Assembly: GCF_000248055.1 (NCBI RefSeq)
Contig: NZ_BAFC01000080.1
Coordinates: 1 to 64,000 of the forward strand
Direction: 5' to 3'
DNA length: 64,000 nucleotides
Origin: Gordonia sputi NBRC 100414
Lineage (GTDB): Bacteria; Actinomycetota; Actinomycetes; Mycobacteriales; Mycobacteriaceae
Below the pieces are notes generated by a model. The model searched no databases and had not been told where the DNA came from. It worked only from the letters and a program-made list of their open reading frames with translations. Shown here in pieces: positions 55,484 to 64,000 of this stretch. The position numbers were made by a program, and so were the translations under genes. The stretch's first letter is position 1, and each line of letters opens with the position of its first letter.

Positions 55484-56839
55484 GTGCCGGGAAAGTCGGG
55501 AAAGAGTTCACGGCAACCTGTTCTCGGTACACCGGCCGACAGCGTCGACCCCTACCTGCCGGACAACGGCAATCTCGGTTACCGCATCTCCCGCTACGAC
55601 CTCGACCTCGAATACAAAGTCGCCAGCAACCGCCTCGAAGGCGCTGCGACGCTGACCGCGACGTCGTATGTGGAGCTGGCGCGTTTCAGCCTCGACATGG
55701 CGTCGACGCTCAATGTCAGCAAGGTCACCGTCAACGACAGGCGGGCCAGGTACAGCCACCGGCAGCGCAAGCTGTTCATCACCCCCGACTCCCCCATCCA
55801 GCCGGGCGGAGCGATGACGATCGTCATCCGCTACAGCGGCACCCCGCGCCCCATCCGAGGCCCGTGGGGCACCGTCGGATGGGAAGAACTGACCGACGGC
55901 TCACTGTGCGCCAACCAGCCCAACGGCGCGGCGTCGTGGTTTCCCTGCGACGACCACCCGAGCGCCAAAGCGCCCTACCGCATCTCGATCACCACCGACA
56001 GCCCGTACTACGCACTCGCCAACGGCGTGCTCGAGTCCAAACGCGTACGCGCAGCACAGACGACGTGGGTCTACGAACAGATCGAACCGATGTCGACCTA
56101 TCTGGCCTCGATCCAGATCGGACCATACGAGCACATCCGGCTGGCATCGAAACCCGTTCCGGTGGAAGCGATCCTGCCGTCACGACTGAAGGAGAACTTC
56201 CGCGTCGACTTCGGCAAACAGTTGGAGATGGTCGAGGCGTTCACCGAGATGTTCGGCCCCTACCCGTTTGCCAAGTACACCGTCGTGGTGACCGACGATT
56301 CGCTCGAAATCCCCATCGAGGCACAGAGTTTCAGCACATTCGGGGCCAACCACTGCGACGGCAGCCGCGACGCCGAGAGGCTGATCGCCCACGAACTCGC
56401 CCATCAGTGGTTCGGCAATTCGGTGACACTCGAGCAGTGGCACGACATCTGGCTCCACGAGGGATTCGCCTGCTACTCCGAGTGGCTGTGGAGCCAACGA
56501 TCGGGCGGACGCAGCGCAGGCGAATGGGCGCGACATTACTACGCCAAGCTCGCCGCCAATCCGGTCCGGGTCACGCTCGTCGATCCCGGCCCGCGCAAGA
56601 TGTTCGACGACTGGGTCTACAAACGCGGCGCAATCACGTTGCACGCCTTGCGTCTTCGCATCGGTGACGGAAACTTCTTCGCACTCCTGCATCGTTGGAC
56701 CGAGAAGTACCGCTACGGAACCGTCACGACCGAGGACTTCATCGCGCTCGCGGCAAACTACTCCGACTCCCCGCTGAACGATCTGTGGCAGACCTGGCTG
56801 TTCACACCGGAGCTTCCGGCGTTCCCCGAACCGTCCTGA
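55484..56839 (+). CDS. M1-family zinc metallopeptidase (aminopeptidase N-like)
   Basis: Predicted 451-residue M1 peptidase, short relative to aminopeptidase N (about 850), lacking the C-terminal helical domain. The gluzincin site is intact: His303, Glu304, His307 in AHELAHQWFGN, and third ligand Glu326 in WLHEGFACY. The substrate loop usually GxMEN reads PIEAQSFSTF, as in other short actinobacterial M1 proteins. GTG start at 55484 with AGGAG upstream. No signal peptide, so probably cytoplasmic. Confidence 0.92.
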   Translation: MPGKSGKSSRQPVLGTPADSVDPYLPDNGNLGYRISRYDLDLEYKVASNRLEGAATLTATSYVELARFSLDMASTLNVSKVTVNDRRARYSHRQRKLFITPDSPIQPGGAMTIVIRYSGTPRPIRGPWGTVGWEELTDGSLCANQPNGAASWFPCDDHPSAKAPYRISITTDSPYYALANGVLESKRVRAAQTTWVYEQIEPMSTYLASIQIGPYEHIRLASKPVPVEAILPSRLKENFRVDFGKQLEMVEAFTEMFGPYPFAKYTVVVTDDSLEIPIEAQSFSTFGANHCDGSRDAERLIAHELAHQWFGNSVTLEQWHDIWLHEGFACYSEWLWSQRSGGRSAGEWARHYYAKLAANPVRVTLVDPGPRKMFDDWVYKRGAITLHALRLRIGDGNFFALLHRWTEKYRYGTVTTEDFIALAANYSDSPLNDLWQTWLFTPELPAFPEPS

Positions 56840-56854
56840 CGCCGGGGCATCGAT

Positions 56855-58132
56855 GTGTCGATGACTTCGGGTCCTGATCCCGAGATCCCCGCGGTGTCCG
56901 ACGGTGCGACCGGGCCCAGCTCCGGCGGGCGCAGCGCCGTCGGTCGCGTCACCATCGCGACGATCATTGCGGCGGCGTCGGGCTACCTGGTTCTGCTCCT
57001 CGCCGCACGGCAGCTCGGCGCGATCGGATACGCCGTCTTCGCGGTCTTCTGGGCGGCATACGGCCTCGTCACCGGCGCACAGAACGGGCAGCTCCAGGAG
57101 ACGACGCGCACCATCCGCGCCGCCTCGGAGACGCGCACACGCCTCGGCCGACCGTTGCTGGTCAACGTCGGTATCGGCGCGGCGCTCGCAGTCATCGTCG
57201 CGGCGACGTCGCCGCTGTGGAGCGGCCACGTGTTCGACCAGTACCGCGCGCTGTCGGTGGTGCTGCTCGCGGTCGGGGTCGCGAGCTTCGCGGTGTACGC
57301 GCACCTCTGCGGCGCATTGTCGGGGTCGCTGTCGTGGTCGCCGTTCGCCGTCCTGCTGAGCGTCGACGCGCTGATCCGACTGGTCGGCGCGGGCATCGCA
57401 GTCGCTTTCGGCTGGGGTGTGCTGGCGTTTCTGGTGATCACGGTGGTCGGCTCGGTGTCGTGGCTCGTGGTGCTCGCAACGTCGTCGACGGCCCGACGCG
57501 CCGTCGGATTGCCCGGCGACGTCGACGACCGACGCCTGGCGGGCAACACCCTCACCGCGATGGCGGCCGCACTGGCGTCGGCGGTGGTGGTGATGGGCTT
57601 CCCGGTGCTGATCAACGTCACCGCGCGCGCCGACGACGATTCGCGTGTTGTGGGTGCCGTCATCCTGGCGGTCACTTTGACCAGAGCGCCACTACTGGTG
57701 CCGCTCAACAGCTTTCAAGGCGTGCTGATCACCCGGTTCGTCGCGGCGCGCGACGCGTTGCTGCGCTCGCTCGCCGTGCCGCTGGCCGCGGTCGTCGTGG
57801 TCGGTGCGATCGGCGCGGTCGCGGCGTGGGCGATCGGCTCCTGGCTGCTCACCCACATCTTCGGCGCCGACTTCACGCTCGGCGGCGGCACCATCGCGCT
57901 GTTCATGGTCGGCGCCACGGCCCTGGGACTGCTGACCGTCACCGGCGCGGCCACGCTGTCCGTCGGCGCGCACCGGTGGTACGCGGCGGGGTGGTGGGTT
58001 GCCGCGATCGCCTGCGCCGCGCTGCTGACCGTGCCGCTCGAGGTGACCGACCGCGTCGCGCTGTCCTTGGTCGTCGGGCCGCTCGTCGGGGCAAGCGTGC
58101 ACCTGGGCCGACTTGCCACGTTCTCGGGGTAG
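56855..58132 (+). CDS. Polysaccharide flippase-like (Wzx/MATE-type) membrane protein
   Basis: Predicted 425-residue protein with 10-12 helices, starting IATIIAAASGYLVLLLAARQ and LGAIGYAVFAVFWAAYG, typical of lipid-linked oligosaccharide flippases. It probably moves a lipid-linked sugar across the membrane. Next to it are glycosyltransferases and rhamnose genes, consistent with envelope glycan export. GTG at 56855 and ATG at 56861 are both possible starts. It ends one base before the converging glycosyltransferase gene's stop. Confidence 0.82.
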   Translation: MSMTSGPDPEIPAVSDGATGPSSGGRSAVGRVTIATIIAAASGYLVLLLAARQLGAIGYAVFAVFWAAYGLVTGAQNGQLQETTRTIRAASETRTRLGRPLLVNVGIGAALAVIVAATSPLWSGHVFDQYRALSVVLLAVGVASFAVYAHLCGALSGSLSWSPFAVLLSVDALIRLVGAGIAVAFGWGVLAFLVITVVGSVSWLVVLATSSTARRAVGLPGDVDDRRLAGNTLTAMAAALASAVVVMGFPVLINVTARADDDSRVVGAVILAVTLTRAPLLVPLNSFQGVLITRFVAARDALLRSLAVPLAAVVVVGAIGAVAAWAIGSWLLTHIFGADFTLGGGTIALFMVGATALGLLTVTGAATLSVGAHRWYAAGWWVAAIACAALLTVPLEVTDRVALSLVVGPLVGASVHLGRLATFSG

Positions 58133-58981
58133 TCAGTTCGTGCGACGGATTTTCGACGCCGCGCCCGCGATCCGCGCCATGCCGTGGTGCAGCCGCGACG
58201 TCGCGTGCAGCCGTGCCGCCCGCGCCGCGCGCGTCCATCCGCGCGCTGCACATCGGCGCGCCTCGCCGTCGAAGAAGGCGTTCTCCTCGGCAAAGCGTCG
58301 ACCGTCGACCGCCTGCACCGAGCTGACCGACGCGTCGTGGCGGCGGTACCGGAACAGCACGCGCGGGTCGTAGGCGAGCGCCTCCCCCGCGAAGGCGAGG
58401 TCGACGAGGAGTGCGAGGTCGAGGACGACGTCGAGGCCCTCCCTGAACCCGACCGCCCGCACGGCATCGGTGCGCCACAGCAGCGACGGAAAGTAGGTCC
58501 AGTTGCCGCGATACAGGCTGGTGGCCATCGCCTCGCCGCGCAGGACCGTCGCAGACGACGGCGCGAGCACCGCCTTGATCCGATCCCCGAGCGGGCGCAC
58601 CACCTGATCGTCGGCATCGATCACCTCGACACCCGGCGCGATCACCGCAGCGTCGGGATGCGCGTCGGCCAGCGCACGGACACCCGCGAGATACCCGGGC
58701 AGCATCACGTCGTCGCAGCCCATCACGACGTACCGGTCGGCGGTGACGAGGTCGACGCAGCGTCGAAAATTGCCGTTCACGCCGAGGTTGTGCGCGTTGC
58801 GTTCGTAGTGGACGCGGCCGTCGTCGAGGCCGGCCAACCATTCGCGCGGCTCATCGCTCGGATAACCATCGTCGACGACGACGAGCCGAAAGTCGGGGTC
58901 CGACTGCTCCAGAACGCTGGTGACTGCCTGCTTGAACTGCTCGACGTCGCCGTAGAAGGGCATCATGACGTCGATAGGCAC
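58133..58981 (-). CDS. Family 2 glycosyltransferase
   Basis: Predicted 282-residue GT-A transferase. Landmarks are IDVMMPFYGDVEQFKQAVTS, LVVVDDGYPSD (nucleotide Asp pair) and YVVMGCDDVMLPGYL with the DxD-like motif. Transfers a sugar from a nucleotide sugar, possibly rhamnose. GTG at 58981 is the likely start since homology begins there; the longer open frame overlaps the divergent neighbour. Weak ribosome binding site. Confidence 0.88.
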   Translation of the reverse strand: MPIDVMMPFYGDVEQFKQAVTSVLEQSDPDFRLVVVDDGYPSDEPREWLAGLDDGRVHYERNAHNLGVNGNFRRCVDLVTADRYVVMGCDDVMLPGYLAGVRALADAHPDAAVIAPGVEVIDADDQVVRPLGDRIKAVLAPSSATVLRGEAMATSLYRGNWTYFPSLLWRTDAVRAVGFREGLDVVLDLALLVDLAFAGEALAYDPRVLFRYRRHDASVSSVQAVDGRRFAEENAFFDGEARRCAARGWTRAARAARLHATSRLHHGMARIAGAASKIRRTN

Positions 58982-59063
58982 CCGATCAGGGTAGACGTTG
59001 ACGCGCCCACGCCTTCCGGGCACGTCCGAAGTGCCCCGCACCTGCTCCGATAGGGTTACCCCC

Positions 59064-59795
59064 ATGACGGAACGCCCCACCAACGACGACGTGTGGTTGG
59101 TGATCCCCGTCTACAACGAGGGCGAGGTGATCCGCGACGTCCTGGTCGACGCCTCGAAGACCTTCCCGAACATCGTCTGCGTTGACGACGGCAGCTCCGA
59201 CGACTCGGTCGCTCAGATCAGGTCAGCAGCGGCCGACGTCGAGAGCACGCAGACCGGCGGCATCCACCTCGTGCGCCATCCGGTCAATCTCGGGCAGGGC
59301 GCCGCGATCCAGACCGGGGTCGAATACGCGCGAGCGCGGCCCGGCGCCCAGTACTTCGTCACCTTCGACGCCGACGGCCAACACCGCGTCGACGACGTCA
59401 TCGCGATGATCGATCGCCTGCGCACCGAGCCCGTCGACATCATCGTCGGCACCCGATTCGCCGACGGCCGAAGCGAGTCGGTGCCGCTGCTGCGCCGGAT
59501 CGTGCTGCGGACCGTCGTCTTCCTGAGTCCGCGCACGCGCAGGCTCGGACTCTCCGACGCCCACAACGGCCTCCGCGCGTTCAACAAGACCGTCGCCGAC
59601 CAGCTCGACCTGCTGATGGCCGGCATGAGCCACGCGTCGGAGTTCGTCGCGCTCATCGACCACCATCACTGGCGGGTCGCGGAGCAGCCGGTCACCATCC
59701 TCTACACCGACTACTCGCGCGCCAAGGGGCAGTCACTGATCAACGGCGTCAACATCGTCGCCGACGGTCTGCTGCACGGGCGCATGAGGAGATAG
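59064..59795 (+). CDS. Family 2 glycosyltransferase (polyprenyl-phosphate sugar synthase type)
   Basis: Predicted 243-residue GT-A transferase of the DPM1/GtrB-like group: VWLVIPVYNEGEVIRDVLVD, VCVDDGSSDDSVAQI, YFVTFDADGQHRVDDVIAMI. No transmembrane segment is visible. The following DUF2304 gene, three bases on, is the usual companion of this type. It may make a polyprenyl-phosphate-linked sugar donor for the cell wall. Confidence 0.9.
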   Translation: MTERPTNDDVWLVIPVYNEGEVIRDVLVDASKTFPNIVCVDDGSSDDSVAQIRSAAADVESTQTGGIHLVRHPVNLGQGAAIQTGVEYARARPGAQYFVTFDADGQHRVDDVIAMIDRLRTEPVDIIVGTRFADGRSESVPLLRRIVLRTVVFLSPRTRRLGLSDAHNGLRAFNKTVADQLDLLMAGMSHASEFVALIDHHHWRVAEQPVTILYTDYSRAKGQSLINGVNIVADGLLHGRMRR

Positions 59796-59797
59796 CC

Positions 59798-60142
59798 ATG
59801 ATCGTCATCCAGATACTGCTCCTGCTCGCGGCCCTCGGACTCGTGTGGTTCTTCGTCACCAACCGTGGGAACGCGAGATCATCTGCGGGAGTGAAGCTTC
59901 TGTTCGTCGCGTTCGTGGTGTTCGGCGTCTACGCGATGTTCCGTCCCAACGATCTGACGACCGTCGCGGGCTGGGTGGGCGTCGGCCGCGGCACCGACCT
60001 GGTGCTCTACTGCCTGGTGATCGCATTCGCATTCACCACTGTCGCAACGTATCTCAGGTTCCGCGAGCTGGAGATCCGCTACGCACGACTCGCGCGCGCC
60101 GTCGCCCTGCAGAACGCCGAGGTCGAGAACCGGCGCGACTGA
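59798..60142 (+). CDS. DUF2304 membrane protein
   Basis: Predicted 114-residue protein with three helices (VIQILLLLAALGLVWFFVTN, LLFVAFVVFGVYAMF, LVLYCLVIAFAFTTVATYLR) and a coiled tail ending NAEVENRRD. DUF2304 proteins typically follow GT2 genes, as here, and may anchor the enzyme at the membrane. Confidence 0.9.
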   Translation: MIVIQILLLLAALGLVWFFVTNRGNARSSAGVKLLFVAFVVFGVYAMFRPNDLTTVAGWVGVGRGTDLVLYCLVIAFAFTTVATYLRFRELEIRYARLARAVALQNAEVENRRD

Positions 60143-60224
60143 CTGCCCCGGCCAGCCTCCAAACGCCTCCCGAACTTGCACACGCGGCTGGTGTACCAGC
60201 CGCGTTCACCAGAACGAGCCGCGT

Positions 60225-60851
60225 CTACGACGCCCCTTCGGCCAGCGACCGCAGATAAGAGGTCACGTCGGCGTAGTCCGGCAGCAGCCCCGATTCGCGT
60301 GCGGCGGTCAAACCCGGTGCCGCAGTGTCCTTCTCGGATAATTCGTAGACCAGTGGTGAACCGTCACGCGCGAGCGTCGGCCATTCGATGCCCAGCTCCG
60401 GGTCGAGTGGATTGATCCCGTGTTCTGCACCGGGGTTGTAGCCGGTCGAGCACAGGTACGTCGCAGTCGACCCGTCTTCGAGTGCGCAGAACGCATGCCC
60501 GAGCCCCTCGGAGAGGTAGACCGCACGACGGTCGACGTCGTCGAGGAGCACCGTGTCGTAGGTGCCGAAAGTCGGTGAGCCGACGCGGATGTCGACGATC
60601 ACGTCGAGGATCGCACCCTTCGGACACGTCACGTACTTCGCCTGCCCTGGCGGAACGTCGGCGAAGTGCACGCCCCGCAAGACGCCCGCGGCCGACACAG
60701 ACAGGTTGACCTGCGCGAGGTCGAGGCGGTGACCGATCACGTCGTCGAGCAGATCTCCCTTGAACACCTCGGCGAACAGGCCGCGAGCGTCGCCGTGCTG
60801 CACGGGCGTGAACTCCCAAGCACCGTCGATCGACAACGGACGGATTTTCAC
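60225..60851 (-). CDS. rmlC: dTDP-4-dehydrorhamnose 3,5-epimerase RmlC
   Basis: Predicted 208-residue cupin epimerase in dTDP-L-rhamnose synthesis. Landmarks are HGDARGLFAEVF, NLSVSAAGVLRGVHF (catalytic His region), CPKGAILDVIVDIRVGSPTF and LSEGLGHAFCALED. The GTG at 60851 is the homology-supported start, with GGGAG upstream. It follows rmlA in the same direction by 28 bp. Confidence 0.93.
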   Translation of the reverse strand: MKIRPLSIDGAWEFTPVQHGDARGLFAEVFKGDLLDDVIGHRLDLAQVNLSVSAAGVLRGVHFADVPPGQAKYVTCPKGAILDVIVDIRVGSPTFGTYDTVLLDDVDRRAVYLSEGLGHAFCALEDGSTATYLCSTGYNPGAEHGINPLDPELGIEWPTLARDGSPLVYELSEKDTAAPGLTAARESGLLPDYADVTSYLRSLAEGAS

Positions 60852-60879
60852 GCGCGCTCCCTTGTTTCGTGCATCGTGT

Positions 60880-62883
<2,004 letters not shown>

Positions 62884-62948
62884 GCGTGCCGCGCGCCCGC
62901 CGGGCGTAGAGCGCGGCGACCACGATCCCGACCAGCGCGGCCATGGTG

Positions 62949-63133
62949 CCCGAGCCGTGCACTAGCTGGTCTTAGAGTCAGCGACTCGACGCGCAGTTAC
63001 CTCATCTGTGCACAGCTACCTTCTGCACCGCCCAAGGTGGCTGCACGCACATCAGGTGGCTGTACCGAGAGCCGCCGACCTCAGCCCACACGCCGCACGC
63101 CGCCCGAGCATGCCCAGCACCCGACCACTGGCC
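62949..63133. repeat. About 185-bp direct repeat, copy 1 (palindromic core)
   Basis: Matches copy 2 at 63152-63329 closely (offset about 203 bp). Each contains a long inverted repeat core; here it is at about 62998-63064 with CATCTGTGCACAGCTACCTT on the left and AAGGTGGCTGCACGCACATC on the right. Confidence 0.85.
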
Positions 63134-63151
63134 GACAAGCCGCCGAACTAG

Positions 63152-63329
63152 CCCGAGCCGCACACCAACTGGTCGAAGAGCCAGCGACCCGGCCCGCAGC
63201 TACCTCATCTGTGCACAGCCACCTTCTGCACCGCCCAAGGTGGCTGCACACAGATCAGGTAGCTGTACGGAGAGTCGCCCGACATCAGCCCTCACGCCGC
63301 CCGAGCATGCCCAGCACCCGACCCCTGGC
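63152..63329. repeat. About 180-bp direct repeat, copy 2 (palindromic core)
   Basis: Second copy of 62949-63133. The core at 63198-63264 is an imperfect palindrome beginning AGCTACCT and ending AGGTAGCT, with CAGCCACCTT and AAGGTGGCTG around a 13-base centre. It should fold into a strong hairpin. No coding-like ORF spans it. The 596-bp gap from 62884 to 63479 holds these repeats and otherwise nothing I recognise. Confidence 0.85.
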
Positions 63330-63479
63330 CCGTCGTCTCACGTTCGGAGGTCAGCATCGCGGTCGGACACTTTACGCACACGTGCGATAAGTGCTATTCT
63401 TGGAATCGCGAAAAGGTCTTCCGGACCTCACTCTCCCCGAAGTCCCATTCATCAATCCCCCTCGACCGCAAGGCGGCAG

Positions 63480-63824
63480 ATGACAACCGAAAACCAACCC
63501 ACGAACAGCGTGGTCATCAGCAACGTCCGCGACAGCAAGGGCACCATGCTGCGAGTCGTCCGACTCACCGACGACGGTGGACTCATGATCGAAGGCCACG
63601 ACCTCGGCGGCGGCGTCGAGCAATTCTTCGGTGCCTACGAGTACGAGTTCAAGAAGCAATTCTCGTCCGACGCGGTCGCTCGGCTCCGAGAGCTACTCGG
63701 TCTCGAATCCGACGACGAACTGCTGCCGACCATCAAGAATCGGTTCACACACACGGACGACTTGGAGGAGTTTCTGCGAGACAACGGAATTGAGGGGAAG
63801 TTCTGGAGCCGGGTGGGTGACTGA
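63480..63824 (+). CDS. Small hypothetical protein
   Basis: Predicted 114-residue acidic soluble protein (GGGVEQFFGAYEYEF, AVARLRELLGLESDDELLPT, HTDDLEEFLRDNGIEGKFWS). The ATG at 63480 has only a weak AAGG site; the open frame upstream runs through the repeat. I recognise no family. It lies next to repeats and may be accessory. No gene is visible from 63825 to the end. Confidence 0.6.
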   Translation: MTTENQPTNSVVISNVRDSKGTMLRVVRLTDDGGLMIEGHDLGGGVEQFFGAYEYEFKKQFSSDAVARLRELLGLESDDELLPTIKNRFTHTDDLEEFLRDNGIEGKFWSRVGD

Positions 63825-64000
63825 GCGCTCCGAATGAGATTGATCGCCACCGAGACATGAACGAGCACCCTTGTCACCACACGGCGCCAACATCCCGGCC
63901 CGTCGTCTCATTGAATTACGCAGGCTAACGATTTTCGACGCCGCTACGAATCCCCCAGTACAGAGGTTCGTCCAGCACACACGGCATCGGAGATTCTCAT

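Overview
The window is GC-rich DNA from a mycolate-type actinobacterium (Mycobacteriales), most likely Gordonia or a close relative. I infer this from codon use, from frequent ATGA/GTGA stop-start overlaps, and from gene order. From memory, two blocks match Mycobacterium tuberculosis neighbourhoods: moeA, psd, pssA and a double-AAA ATPase (19.8-25.5 kb; Rv0438c-Rv0435c), and GCS2 ligase, sodC, LytR_C protein, DUF3263 protein, def, GNAT, then thiC-thiD (37.4-47.2 kb; Rv0433-Rv0428c and Rv0423c-Rv0422c). The species was not checked by any search. No rRNA, tRNA, CRISPR array, insertion sequence or phage was seen.

Layout. 0-7.7 kb: an M19 dipeptidase, then a LytS/LytTR two-component system overlapping a sodium:solute symporter module, and a second DUF485/ActP-type symporter pair. 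7.7-13.7 kb: amidase, TetR regulator divergent from an MFS exporter, and a pair of acyl-CoA dehydrogenases. 13.7-17.7 kb: three flavin-dependent (luciferase-fold) oxidoreductases and a coupled 64-residue small ORF. 17.8-19.8 kb: DUF350 protein, SRPBCC protein, HAD-IIA phosphatase. 19.8-25.5 kb: molybdopterin and phosphatidylethanolamine genes plus a Cdc48-like ATPase. 25.5-37.3 kb: a block that interrupts the conserved order. It holds three small secreted or membrane proteins, a complete Mrp antiporter operon, a membrane diguanylate cyclase fused to an E1/ThiF-like adenylation domain, and a convergent acyltransferase-like gene. 37.4-44.2 kb: thiol, redox and translation genes and a secreted-type ribonuclease with a barstar-like inhibitor. 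44.6-48.6 kb: TPP riboswitch, thiC-thiD, a second HAD-IIA gene and a SHOCT protein. 48.8-55.2 kb: another luciferase-fold enzyme, the ergothioneine pair egtB-egtD, and a locally duplicated and rearranged segment. 55.5-62.9 kb: M1 peptidase, flippase, two glycosyltransferases and rmlC/rmlA/rmlB for dTDP-rhamnose, which fits building the arabinogalactan envelope. 63-64 kb: duplicated palindromic repeats and one orphan gene.

Most unusual features. (1) One reading frame joins a membrane GGDEF domain to a ThiF/E1 domain, with a well-placed internal Shine-Dalgarno and ATG that could also give the E1 half alone. (2) A family of 21-bp tandem repeats fills three gene-end intergenic sites, two of them clearly convergent. 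(3) The 53.5-54.8 kb segment records a tandem duplication, an in-frame-deleted gene remnant and an 85-bp palindromic element in two copies. (4) A short RNase/barstar pair is inserted in otherwise conserved gene order.
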